From NCBI GenBank assembly GCA_963713805.1, contig CAVQNF010000032.1:7933-71932 (forward strand): 64,000 bases of DNA, written 5' to 3'. Origin of the DNA: GAS188 sp963713805 (GTDB lineage: Bacteria; Pseudomonadota; Alphaproteobacteria; Rhizobiales; Beijerinckiaceae). The notes beneath the pieces were generated by a model. The model was given only the letters and a program-made list of their open reading frames with translations. It searched no databases and was not told the DNA's origin. Below, one piece after another: positions 8,785 through 17,321 of the stretch (position 1 is the first letter of the stretch; each line of letters starts with the position of its first letter). The position numbers and the translations under genes are program-made.

Positions 8785-10125
8785 ATGCGTTACCTGCCTC
8801 TGACCGAGGCCGACCGCGGCGACATGCTCGCCCGCATCGGCGTCAATTCGATCGACGCTCTCTTCGCCGACATCCCGCGCGACAAGCGCTTGCCGGACTT
8901 GCCCGATCTGCCGCGCCGCCAAACCGAGATGCAGGTCGAGCGCCTGCTCGGACGCATGGCGGCGCGCAACGTCGCAGCATCGAGCGTGCCCTTCTTCGTC
9001 GGCGCCGGCGCCTATAAGCATCATGTGCCCGCGAGCGTCGATCATCTGATCCAGCGCTCGGAATTCCTGACGAGCTACACGCCCTATCAGCCGGAGATCG
9101 CGCAGGGCACGCTGCAATATCTCTTCGAGTTCCAGACGCAGGTCGCCGCGCTCACCGGCATGGAGGTCGCCAACGCCTCGATGTACGACGGCTCGACCGC
9201 GACCGGCGAGGCCGTGCTCATGGCGCATCGCGTGACGCGCCGGAAGAAGGCGCTGCTGTCGGGCGGCCTTCATCCCCATTACGCCGAGGTGGTCCGCACG
9301 CTCTCGGCCATGGCGGGAGACAAGGTCGAGCGGCTCGCGCCCGATGTGCGCGCGAGCGAGGACATCATCGCCCATATCGACGCGGAAACTTCCTGCGTCG
9401 TGGTGCAGACGCCGGATGTTTTCGGCAATCTGCGCGACCTTGCGGCGATCGGCGAAGCCTGCCGTGCCAAGGGCGCGCTCCTGATCGCCGTGTTCACCGA
9501 GGCCGTGTCGCTTGGCCTCGTCTCGCCGCCTGGCGCCATGGGGGCCGACATCGCGGTCGGCGAAGGCCAGTCGATCGGCAACGGCCTCATCTATGGCGGG
9601 CCCTACGTCGGCCTCTTCGCCGCGAAGACGAAATATGTGCGCCAGATGCCCGGAAGGCTCTGCGGCGAGACCGTCGATGCCGAAGGGCGGCGCGGCTATG
9701 TGCTCACGCTCTCGACGCGCGAGCAGCATATCCGCCGCGACAAGGCGACCTCGAACATCTGCACCAACTCGGGCCTGTGCGTGCTCGCCTTCACCATCCA
9801 CATGACCTTGCTGGGCGAAGCGGGTCTCAGGCGTCTCGCGCGCATCAACCACGCGAATGCCGTGAAGCTCGCCGACGCCTTGTCGGGCGTGAAGGGAGCC
9901 GAAGTGCTCACACGACAATTCTTCAACGAGTTCACCTTGCGTCTTTCCCGCCCGGCCGCCGAGGTCGTCGAGACGCTCGCGCAAAAGGGCGTGCTCGGCG
10001 GCGTCCCGGCCGCACGCCTGTTGCCGAAGGCCGGGCTCGACGACCTCCTGATCGTCGCCTCGACCGAGATGAACACGGATGAGGATCGCACCGCCTTCGC
10101 CATCGCGCTGAAGGAAGTGCTGTGA
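8785..10125 (+). CDS. gcvPA: Glycine dehydrogenase (decarboxylating) subunit 1 (P protein, N-terminal half)
   Basis: A 446-aa subunit of the split P protein. It pairs with GcvPB to decarboxylate glycine on PLP and pass the aminomethyl group to lipoyl-GcvH. Diagnostic stretches are RYLPLTEADRGDML at the start, FFVGAGAYKHHVP, FLTSYTPYQPEIAQGTLQ, MEVANASMYDGSTA and REQHIRRDKATSNICT. The ATG at 8785 has AGGAGA seven bases upstream. An in-frame ATG at 8722 lies inside the OsmC-like gene and is rejected. Confidence 0.97.
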   Translation: MRYLPLTEADRGDMLARIGVNSIDALFADIPRDKRLPDLPDLPRRQTEMQVERLLGRMAARNVAASSVPFFVGAGAYKHHVPASVDHLIQRSEFLTSYTPYQPEIAQGTLQYLFEFQTQVAALTGMEVANASMYDGSTATGEAVLMAHRVTRRKKALLSGGLHPHYAEVVRTLSAMAGDKVERLAPDVRASEDIIAHIDAETSCVVVQTPDVFGNLRDLAAIGEACRAKGALLIAVFTEAVSLGLVSPPGAMGADIAVGEGQSIGNGLIYGGPYVGLFAAKTKYVRQMPGRLCGETVDAEGRRGYVLTLSTREQHIRRDKATSNICTNSGLCVLAFTIHMTLLGEAGLRRLARINHANAVKLADALSGVKGAEVLTRQFFNEFTLRLSRPAAEVVETLAQKGVLGGVPAARLLPKAGLDDLLIVASTEMNTDEDRTAFAIALKEVL

Positions 10126-10195
10126 CGCTGATGACGCGGCCCTCGTTCCAGTTACCCGGTGGGCCGGCCTTCGTCATTAAACGGGCCGGCGCTGG

Positions 10196-10242
10196 CGTCC
10201 CCTTCCCCCCGCGACGAAGGAGCGCTTCGCGGGGAGGGGACG
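10196..10242. repeat. Strong intergenic hairpin between gcvPA and gcvPB
   Basis: CGTCCCCTTCCCC-CCGCGA (10196-10214) pairs with TCGCGGGGAGGGGACG (10227-10242), a stem of about 15 pairs. It lies in the 215-base spacer inside the gcv operon, which is unusual because the other gcv gaps are short. It looks like the same dispersed palindrome class as 4192-4262. It could attenuate or stabilise the gcvPB message. Confidence 0.55.
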
Positions 10243-10340
10243 ATCGGCGCTGATCGCCTCCATCCCCCGTGATCCACGCTCATCCATTCGTAGCCCCGAC
10301 AGGCGCTTTCACCAGACGACCGAACCCAGAGAACCCGACG

Positions 10341-11912
10341 ATGCTCAATAGCCAAGGCCGTCCGACATCCGCCGCCGACGCAGCAGCGACCCCCTCGCAT
10401 CCGACCTTCACCGGCAATCGCGCCCTGATGCAGGAGGAGGCGCTGATCTTCGAGATCGGCCGTCCCGACGTGACGGGCGTCGATCTCGATGAGCCCGCGC
10501 CGTTCAAGCCGAGGTTGGGCGCGCTCGAGCGCAAGGGCGAGATCGGCCTTCCCGGCCTCTCGGAACCCGAGGCGATGCGCCATTACGTGCGCCTCTCGCA
10601 GAAGAACTACGGGATCGACACCGGGCTTTTCCCGCTCGGCTCCTGCACCATGAAGCACAACCCGCGCCTCAACGAGCGCATGGCCCGGCTGCCCGGCTTC
10701 GGCGACATCCACCCGATGCAACCGCTCTCGACCGTGCCCGGTGCGCTCGAGCTGATGCAGGCGCTCTCCCATTGGCTGCTCGAGCTCACCGGCATGGAGG
10801 CCGTCGCGCTTTCCCCGAAGGCCGGCGCGCATGGGGAACTCTGCGGCATGATGGCGATCAAGGCCGCCATCGCGGCCAAGGGCGAGGACCGGAAGGTCGT
10901 GCTCGTGCCGGAATCCGCCCATGGCACCAACCCCGCGACGGCCGCCCTCATCGGCTTTTCCGTGAAGCCCGTGCCGGCGCGCGCCGACGGTACCGTCGAT
11001 CCCGACATGGTGAAGTCGCTGCTCACGCCCGAGGTCGCCGCCATCATGCTGACGAACCCGAACACCTGCGGCCTGTTCGAACGCGACGTGGTCGCGATCG
11101 CCGAGGCGGTGCATGCCGCGGGCGCCTATTTCTACGCGGACGGCGCGAATTTCAACGCCATCGCCGCGAAGGCGCGGCCGGGCGATCTCGGCTGCGACGC
11201 CATGCACATCAATTTGCACAAGACGTTCTCGACGCCGCATGGCGGCGGCGGTCCGGGCGCGGGTCCGGTGGTGCTCTCGCATCGCCTCGCGCGCTTCGCG
11301 CCGGTGCCGTATTTGCGTCGCGAGGGAGAAGCGCTCACGCTCGTCGAGCATGCAGGGGATGCCAAGGGCGACGAGGCGCCTTTCGGGCGGCTCTGCGCCT
11401 TCCAGGGGCAGATGGGCATGTATGTGCGCGCCCTCTCCTACATGCTCTCGCACGGGATCGATGGCGTGCGCCAGGCTTCCGAGGATGCGGTGCTCAACGC
11501 CAACTATGTCAAGGCCTGCCTTTCCGACCTGATGTCGCTGCCGTTCGGCGATCGGCCTTGCATGCATGAAGCGCTCTTCGACGATGCCTGGCTCAAGGAT
11601 ACGGGCGTGACGACGCTCGATTTCGCCAAGGCGATGATCGACGAAGGCTATCATCCGATGACGATGTATTTCCCGCTCGTCGTGCACGGCGCGATGCTCA
11701 TCGAGCCGACCAAATCGGAATCGAAGGCTTCGCTCGATCTCTTCATCGGGAGCTTGCGCGATCTCGCCCTCGCGGTGAAGCGCGGCGACAAGGAGCGCTT
11801 CACCGGGGCGCCCTATCATGCGCCGCGCCGCAGGCTCGACGAGACGCGCGCCGCGCGTCAGCCGGTGCTCAGATGGACGAAGCCTCAACCGGTCGCCGAG
11901 GCGGCCGAATAG
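10341..11912 (+). CDS. gcvPB: Glycine dehydrogenase (decarboxylating) subunit 2 (P protein, C-terminal half)
   Basis: A 523-aa PLP-binding subunit of the split P protein. The Schiff-base lysine is in NLHKTFSTPHGGGGPG. Other hallmarks are YGIDTGLFPLGSCTMKHNP, ESAHGTNPATAAL and NFNAIAAKARPGD. The chosen start is ATG 10341 (MLNSQGRPTS). An upstream ATG at 10269 in the same frame lacks similarity to the family. Last gene of the gcv set. The rare feature here is the long hairpin-containing gap before it. Confidence 0.96.
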   Translation: MLNSQGRPTSAADAAATPSHPTFTGNRALMQEEALIFEIGRPDVTGVDLDEPAPFKPRLGALERKGEIGLPGLSEPEAMRHYVRLSQKNYGIDTGLFPLGSCTMKHNPRLNERMARLPGFGDIHPMQPLSTVPGALELMQALSHWLLELTGMEAVALSPKAGAHGELCGMMAIKAAIAAKGEDRKVVLVPESAHGTNPATAALIGFSVKPVPARADGTVDPDMVKSLLTPEVAAIMLTNPNTCGLFERDVVAIAEAVHAAGAYFYADGANFNAIAAKARPGDLGCDAMHINLHKTFSTPHGGGGPGAGPVVLSHRLARFAPVPYLRREGEALTLVEHAGDAKGDEAPFGRLCAFQGQMGMYVRALSYMLSHGIDGVRQASEDAVLNANYVKACLSDLMSLPFGDRPCMHEALFDDAWLKDTGVTTLDFAKAMIDEGYHPMTMYFPLVVHGAMLIEPTKSESKASLDLFIGSLRDLALAVKRGDKERFTGAPYHAPRRRLDETRAARQPVLRWTKPQPVAEAAE

Positions 11913-12059
11913 CAGGAGGCAGGCTCTGCATATCCGTAAGTTGCGAGCTTCAGGGCGAAAGGCGCGGCCTCGTCGTGTGATGCAAGGACGGACGGCTCTT
12001 CAAAAACAGCGAACCACGCTCGCGCCCGTGATGCGGAAGGGCCTAGCCCGAAGTTTTCG

Positions 12060-13328
12060 CTAGCCCCAAGCGTCGTTGGTCCTTGAATCGAAGCGCTCCA
12101 GCATCAAGGCGAGCGCCACATTGATCAGCGCTCCGGCGGCGATGAACAGGGCCGCGCCGCGCCAACTTCCGATCGCCTCCACGATGGCGCCGACGAGCGA
12201 GGGCCCGAGCAATTGCCCGATGCCGGCGCCCTGGATCAGGCCACCGAAGATCGGGCCGGCCTTGGTCGGGCTCTTCGCGAAGCGCTCGACCGCGCCGAAA
12301 CAGGTGCCCGGGATGACGCCGCCCACCGCGGCGAAGACGAGCGCGAGCATGTAGCGCAAGGCGAAAGGAATGGTGTCGACGAAGACGCCGATCGCCGCGA
12401 ACCCCATCAGCGCGGCGGCGATCGCGATGATGCGCGGGCGCGACGGCCCGCGCTCGGCGATGAAGCCCGAGACGCCGTTGCCGATCATGTTTGCCGCGAC
12501 GATCGAGGCCGTGAGCAGTCCGGCCGAGGCGGCGGACGCCTCGCCGCTCTGCGCGAGCATCAAGGGCAAGAAACCGGTGAGCGCGAGGAAATTCGCCGCA
12601 TAGGTCAGGAAGCAGCCGGCGAGCAGCAACGGACCCGGCCGCAACGCCGTGGCGAGCCTGTCCTTGAAGGCCATGGGCTTTGCCCGCGTCGGCGCGGAAA
12701 CTGTCGGCGGCTTGTGGAACACGAACCAGATCACCGCCGCGTAGGCGAGATTGAGCGCCGCGGTCACCCGCCAAAGCTCGCGCCAGCCCAAGGCGCCGGC
12801 AAGAAGGGCGGCGGCGACCATCATGGCGCTCATGCCGGCCGGCATATACATGCCCCAGAGGCCGAGCGCCTTGCCGCGATCGGAGGAGCTCGTCTCATTG
12901 GCGATGAGCGCAGGGGTCGAGGCGGTCGCGAGGATGAAGCCGAAGCCTTCCGCGACGCGGCTCGCGAGCAGGGGCAATGCGCTCGCCGCGAAAGAGCCGG
13001 CGAAGCTCGCCGCTCCGCCGAGCGCGAGGCCCGCGACGACGAGCCGCAAGCTGCCGAAGCGATCCGAGACGGCGCCGATGAAAATGCCGCCGAACGCCGC
13101 GATCAGGCTGAATATCGAGACGATCAGCCCGACGTTGAAAAGGCTGAGGCCGAGCTCGCTTTCGATCGCCGGGAGCTGCCCCGGCACCTTTCCGATCTGG
13201 AGCGAGACCGTCACGCCGATGAGGAAGAGGAGCAAGACCCGTCCCCAGGACGTCCGACGGGCAGGATTCTTCCGGCTGCGCCGAGGCGTCGCCGACGAAG
13301 TGCCGCCCTTCTCCCGACGCTGCTGCAC
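12060..13328 (-). CDS. MFS transporter (CynX/NimT-like)
   Basis: A 422-aa major facilitator protein with about 12 hydrophobic helices after a basic 30-residue N-terminus. The loop between helices 2 and 3 is GAVSDRFGSLRL, the MFS signature. It starts with GTG two bases after the hemH stop, so it is translated with ferrochelatase. Substrate unknown. Export of a tetrapyrrole or small anion is possible from the pairing with hemH, but this is only a guess. Confidence 0.85.
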   Translation of the reverse strand: MQQRREKGGTSSATPRRSRKNPARRTSWGRVLLLFLIGVTVSLQIGKVPGQLPAIESELGLSLFNVGLIVSIFSLIAAFGGIFIGAVSDRFGSLRLVVAGLALGGAASFAGSFAASALPLLASRVAEGFGFILATASTPALIANETSSSDRGKALGLWGMYMPAGMSAMMVAAALLAGALGWRELWRVTAALNLAYAAVIWFVFHKPPTVSAPTRAKPMAFKDRLATALRPGPLLLAGCFLTYAANFLALTGFLPLMLAQSGEASAASAGLLTASIVAANMIGNGVSGFIAERGPSRPRIIAIAAALMGFAAIGVFVDTIPFALRYMLALVFAAVGGVIPGTCFGAVERFAKSPTKAGPIFGGLIQGAGIGQLLGPSLVGAIVEAIGSWRGAALFIAAGALINVALALMLERFDSRTNDAWG

Positions 13329-13330
13329 GC

Positions 13331-14383
13331 TCAGATCCAGCCCATGAGCTCACGGCGAACCACGGCTTCGATCACCTTCATTCCCTCCTCGCTGTCGTTG
13401 AGGCAGGGAATATAGGTGAAGCGCTCGCCGCCCGCTTCCATGAAGGCCGAGCGATTTTCGACGGCGAGCTCTTCGAGCGTCTCGAGGCAGTCGGCGGTGA
13501 ATCCGGGGGCGACGATCGCGATCTTCTTCACGCCGCGTTGCGGCAGCTCGCGCATCGTGTCGATCGTGTAGGGCTTCACCCATTCGGCGCGCCCGAAGCG
13601 CGACTGGAAGGTGAGCTCGAATTTTTCCGGCCGCAAGCCTAGTGCCTCGCGCAGCAAGCGCCCGGTTTCCCGGCACAGATCGGGGTAGGGGTCGCCGTTC
13701 TCGAAATAGCCGCGCGGAATGCCGTGAAAGGAGGCGATGAGCTTGTCGGGCTCGAAGTCGAGTTCCTCGAGATGCGCGCGGACCGAGGCCGCGAGCGCCT
13801 CGATATAGACGGCATCGTCATGCCAGGGAGCCGCGACCCGCAAGATCGGCTGGCGGCGCATCTTGCGCAAGGCATCGAAGGCCTTGTCGCAGGCGGTCGC
13901 GGTCGTCGCCGCGCAATATTGCGGATAGAGCGGCACGAGGAGCAGGCGGTCGCAGCCCTCGCGCGCCAGCACCTCGATCCGCTCCTGCGTCGCGGGCTTG
14001 CCGTAGCGCATCGCCCAATCGACGCCGATGCTTTCCCCGAGCGCGGCGAGGCGCGTTTTCAGCTTTTCGGCCTGGGAGCGCGTGATGGTCTTGAGCGGTC
14101 CTTCGTCGCGCTCCTGGTTCCAGATCGAATCGTAGTCGCGGCCCTTGGGTCCTGGTCTCCTCGTCAGAATGATGAGATTGAGCAGCGGCCACCACAGCCA
14201 TCGCGGCGTCTCGATCACGCGACGATCGGAGAGGAATTCCTTGAGGTAGCGCCGCATCGACCAATAATCGGTCGCCTCCGGCGTGCCGAGGTTGACGAGC
14301 AGCACTCCGATGCGGCGCGATATCCTCGAAGGGTGACGAGGCGGCTCATTGCCGGTATTCCTGGGATACGTATCTGGGCGCAT
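13331..14383 (-). CDS. hemH: Ferrochelatase
   Basis: A 350-aa enzyme that inserts Fe2+ into protoporphyrin IX, the last step of protoheme synthesis. Landmarks are VLLVNLGTPEATDYWSM, the catalytic His in SFHGIPRGYFENGDPY, the SRFGRAEWVKPYT block and the conserved acidic stretch FTADCLETLEE. The length is standard for alphaproteobacteria. The N-terminal 20 residues are polar and variable. It is the first gene of a two-gene operon with an MFS carrier and is divergent from the lactonase gene (104-base shared promoter region). Confidence 0.97.
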   Translation of the reverse strand: MRPDTYPRNTGNEPPRHPSRISRRIGVLLVNLGTPEATDYWSMRRYLKEFLSDRRVIETPRWLWWPLLNLIILTRRPGPKGRDYDSIWNQERDEGPLKTITRSQAEKLKTRLAALGESIGVDWAMRYGKPATQERIEVLAREGCDRLLLVPLYPQYCAATTATACDKAFDALRKMRRQPILRVAAPWHDDAVYIEALAASVRAHLEELDFEPDKLIASFHGIPRGYFENGDPYPDLCRETGRLLREALGLRPEKFELTFQSRFGRAEWVKPYTIDTMRELPQRGVKKIAIVAPGFTADCLETLEELAVENRSAFMEAGGERFTYIPCLNDSEEGMKVIEAVVRRELMGWI

Positions 14384-14487
14384 GCATTGGCATTAGGCTT
14401 CGCCGCCGGGACTGACAAATCGCCTTTTGTCGCGCGTCCGAATGTTCCCTCAGTCCCGCGTGACGCCGCGGCCGTCGGGAGGAAGTC

Positions 14488-15729
14488 ATGGAAAAGGTTT
14501 TCACGCGAGCAGGACACCCGATCGGGCGTCGCGCCGTGCTGGGGGGAGCGGCCGCGTTCGCCGCTACCGCGGTGCTGCCGGCGGCCGCGCGGCAACGGGC
14601 AACCGCAGCGGGGAGGCCCGTCTTCGCCTATGTCGGCAGCTACACGGGCGCCTCGAAGCCGGCCGGCCATGGGGAAGGCATCACGCTTTTGCGCATGGAA
14701 CCCGGCACGGGCGCGCTGACGCAAGTCAAGACATTCGCGGGCCCAAGCCCGACCTGGCTCGCCTTCGGCCCGAAGCACGAATTCCTTTATGCCGCGAACG
14801 AGATCGAGGAGTTCAACGGGGCGAAGGCGGGCAGCGTCTCGGCCCATGCGGTCGATCGCACGACCGGCGAGCTCACCTTGATCAACACGGTGAGCTCGGA
14901 AGGCGCGGGGCCGGCGCATTGCAGCGTGCATCCCTCCGGCCGCTTCGTGTTCGTCGCGAACTACGGGGGCGGCAACATCGCGGTCCTGCCGGTCGAGGAG
15001 AAAGGCGGGCTCGGCGCGGCGGTCGATGTGAAAGGCGACGAGGGCCCCCCGGGCAACGGCCGTCCGATCGAGGGACCGCCCGGCAATTTCTCGATCAGCG
15101 ATCATGATGGCCCGCACGCGCATATGATCGCCTCCGATCCGAGCGGAAACTTCGTTCTCGCCAATGATCTCGGGCTGGACCGGACCTTCGTCTGGCGCAT
15201 CGACGCGAAGACCGGAAAATTGACGCCCGCCGATCCGCCTTTCGTTCCAGCCGCCTCTCCGGGCGCGGGCCCCCGTCATTTCGTCTTCCACCCGAACGGA
15301 AGGATCTTCTACAACCTCTATGAGGAAGCCTCGCAGCTCGCCGTCTACGACTGGAATGCGCGCAACGGCACGCTCGCGCTCAAGCAAAAGACGACGACCT
15401 TGCCCGGCTATTCCGGCACGAACTACACCTCCGAGATCGTGATCACGCCGAACGGCCGCTTCATCTTTGTCGCCAACCGCCTGCACAACTCGGTCGCCAC
15501 GTTCGCGGTCGGGCCGGACGGGCGCCTGCGCTGGCTCGCCGAGGAATGGACGCGCGGCGATTATCCGCGCAACATCGCGCTCGATCCGAGCGGACGCTTC
15601 CTCTTCGTCTGCAACCATCGCAGCGACAATGTGACGGTGTTCCGCGTGCATCCTTCGAGCGGCGCGCTCGCCTTCATGGACGAATATGCGACCGTGGGCA
15701 GCCCTGCGGTCATCGTCTTCGCGAGGTGA
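14488..15729 (+). CDS. Tat-exported lactonase-family beta-propeller protein (6-phosphogluconolactonase-like)
   Basis: A 413-aa protein with a Tat leader (RRAVLGG at residues 14-20, then a hydrophobic Ala-rich stretch). A seven-bladed propeller of the Pgl (YbhE) lactonase family follows. Visible repeats are VGSYTGASKPAGHGEGI, AHCSVHPSGRFVFVANYGGG, HAHMIASDPSGNFVLANDLG, GAGPRHFVFHPNGRI and PRNIALDPSGRFLFVCNHRSDN. The export signal makes a periplasmic role likely, unlike cytosolic YbhE. The physiological lactone is unknown. Confidence 0.9.
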   Translation: MEKVFTRAGHPIGRRAVLGGAAAFAATAVLPAAARQRATAAGRPVFAYVGSYTGASKPAGHGEGITLLRMEPGTGALTQVKTFAGPSPTWLAFGPKHEFLYAANEIEEFNGAKAGSVSAHAVDRTTGELTLINTVSSEGAGPAHCSVHPSGRFVFVANYGGGNIAVLPVEEKGGLGAAVDVKGDEGPPGNGRPIEGPPGNFSISDHDGPHAHMIASDPSGNFVLANDLGLDRTFVWRIDAKTGKLTPADPPFVPAASPGAGPRHFVFHPNGRIFYNLYEEASQLAVYDWNARNGTLALKQKTTTLPGYSGTNYTSEIVITPNGRFIFVANRLHNSVATFAVGPDGRLRWLAEEWTRGDYPRNIALDPSGRFLFVCNHRSDNVTVFRVHPSSGALAFMDEYATVGSPAVIVFAR

Positions 15730-15846
15730 GCGGACGCGCGCGCGGTGACCAGCGGTCCTCCATCTTATGCCGTCCATCCGAGGATCTGACGGGCAAGGGA
15801 TCTGAAGGCGGCTCATGGAACAAACGGCAGTTCTGCTGATGCGATC

Positions 15847-16170
15847 TCACACTCCACCGAGATCACCGAAGCGCTTGATCCGAACGTTGTGATCGGGAAA
15901 ACGCGCGGTGATCTCCAACTCGCTGCCCATCGCCTCGATGAAACGGCGCAGCGTGCTCACATACATGTCCGCGCGTTTCTCGATCTTGGCGACGGCGGGC
16001 TGCTCGACGTGTAGAATTTCGCCCGAGGCCGCCTGCGATAGCCGGCGAGCCGTACGGAGCTGCGAGAGGTCCATTTCCTCACGCATTTCCTCGGCCATCC
16101 GGTCCACGCGGATACGCCGGTCGGGGGGCAATTTCGCCAACAGATCAGAAAACTTGTGTCGGCCCGTCAT
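15847..16170 (-). CDS. XRE-family HTH protein, HigA-like antitoxin (orphan)
   Basis: A 107-aa small DNA-binding protein. The helix-turn-helix is around residues 35-62 (LRTARRLSQAASGEILHVEQ, then VAKIEKRADMYVSTL). This arrangement matches antitoxins paired with phage Gp49-like HigB toxins. Its start codon overlaps the stop of a residual upstream reading frame that encodes only the tail of such a toxin, so it now appears to be an orphan antitoxin. Confidence 0.82.
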   Translation of the reverse strand: MTGRHKFSDLLAKLPPDRRIRVDRMAEEMREEMDLSQLRTARRLSQAASGEILHVEQPAVAKIEKRADMYVSTLRRFIEAMGSELEITARFPDHNVRIKRFGDLGGV

Positions 16171-16233
16171 ATCAAACCCTCCGCCTTGAGTTCCTCGAGG
16201 TACATATCGCTGGTTACCTATGGCAACGCGCCA
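16167..16233 (-). pseudogene. 3' remnant of a HigB/Gp49-like toxin gene
   Basis: The bases upstream of the XRE gene read, in the minus strand, a short peptide ending SDMYLEELKAEGLI and a TGA that overlaps the XRE ATG as ATGA. HigB toxins of the phage Gp49 group commonly end in a (Y/H)LEELxxEGL tail directly coupled to this type of antitoxin. Further upstream the frame is closed by stops, and no toxin core is visible. I therefore read it as a deleted toxin. The upstream boundary is approximate. Confidence 0.55.
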
Positions 16234-16313
16234 CGATGTGCGCTACATGTGGCATTATGGTCACACTCGCGTAAGGAGTTGGCGCATAGACTGGCGATCC
16301 GAGGGAGAATCAC

Positions 16314-16523
16314 ATGGCCGACCGGAAACCCTTACTGGGCCAAACGCCAGCGCGCCCCGAGCTGAATAGATTGCTCGAAAAAGCGCGGCACGTCAGAATC
16401 ACAGAAGAGCAGCTGCATGAGCAGCGTGTGAGCTTCGCGTATGGCAATGCGCCGGCTGATAGTGGAATTACTAAGGACTCGGCCCGCAAAGCCTCAAATA
16501 ACATCAGGATTTTGGAGACCTAG
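16314..16523 (+). CDS. Small protein preceding Fic, candidate antitoxin
   Basis: A 69-aa charged protein starting MADRKPLLGQTPARPELN, with GGGAGA as ribosome site. It contains SFAYGNAPADSGITKDS, a pattern I associate with small proteins encoded just upstream of Fic genes. Class I Fic antitoxins carry an (S/T)xxxE(G/N) inhibitory motif. The nearest match here, S-F-A-Y-G-N, lacks the Glu, so inhibition by that mechanism is not certain. It ends with TAG in the same reading frame as the following Fic gene. Base composition drops after this gene. Confidence 0.65.
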   Translation: MADRKPLLGQTPARPELNRLLEKARHVRITEEQLHEQRVSFAYGNAPADSGITKDSARKASNNIRILET

Positions 16524-17243
16524 AATACCTGGTGGATCGATGCCGACGGATGGTGCTCACACGTCGGCGAAGCCCGTCGATTGCTCAATAGAGTTGTGGT
16601 CGGGGCTGGACCACCAGGAGAAGCCAGGGCAACGCTGGCGTTTTTTGGCATGTTAGTTCGCAGACATGAAGACCCGGATTTATACAGGCAGATTCAAGAG
16701 AGAAACCTCATTAGGCAGTATGATTTTCTGACCAACTGTATTGAGATTGGCATAAAACAAGGCCCTGTATCTTTTGATAAATATTTTTTGTGGAGCTTGA
16801 ATGGCGTTTCAATAGCAAACATTTCTCAATTTGGAGGGCGTTTCAGAGAAGAACCAATCTATGTTGGAGATCATATTCCGCCACATTTTGACAAGGTGGC
16901 GGATTTGATGGACAGATTCATATCCTTTATTCATGAAAACTGGTTTATACTATCGCCTACCGAGTTGGCAGCATATGGTCTTTGGAGAATAAATTGGATC
17001 CACCCCTTTATCGAGGGGAATGGTCGGACGGCTCGAGCGACCTGCTATTATCTTTTATGCGCGCGCAATGGCACGCTTCTTCCTGGCGACAAAATCGTTC
17101 CTGAGCGCATCAGGGAAAACCGGGCTCCTTATTACGCCGCTTTGCAGGCGGCGGATCGAGCATGGAACGCGGGCCACTATGACCTGACCGAGATGGAAGC
17201 ATATTTGGCGGGGCTTCTGGAGGCTCAATTGCAGAACATCTAG
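16524..17243 (+). CDS. Fic/DOC family protein (AMP-transferase-type toxin)
   Basis: Fic-fold enzyme. The catalytic loop HPFIEGNGRTARA is a perfect HPFx(D/E)GNGRxxR motif, so nucleotidyl (usually AMP) transfer to a target protein is expected. The helix before it and the flap region (RFREEPIYVGDHIPPHFDKV) are present. Coding similarity begins right after the in-frame TAG that ends the upstream gene (NTWWIDADGWCSHVGEARRLL), but no ATG or GTG is available. The first standard start is a TTG at 16581. The start codon may have been lost, or translation may depend on the upstream gene. The gene is clearly more AT-rich than its neighbours, a sign of transfer. Confidence 0.85.
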   Translation, partial: NTWWIDADGWCSHVGEARRLLNRVVVGAGPPGEARATLAFFGMLVRRHEDPDLYRQIQERNLIRQYDFLTNCIEIGIKQGPVSFDKYFLWSLNGVSIANISQFGGRFREEPIYVGDHIPPHFDKVADLMDRFISFIHENWFILSPTELAAYGLWRINWIHPFIEGNGRTARATCYYLLCARNGTLLPGDKIVPERIRENRAPYYAALQAADRAWNAGHYDLTEMEAYLAGLLEAQLQNI

Positions 17244-17321
17244 CACGGAGTTGGAGTCGAAGGACTACCACATTCAAACTGAGACACCGGCGCGCCTTGA
17301 GCGTTCGATTGGGAGATTTAC

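Noticed and set aside
10269..10340. In-frame upstream start for gcvPB
   Set aside because: The extra 24 residues are unlike the family and include the intergenic hairpin's downstream flank.
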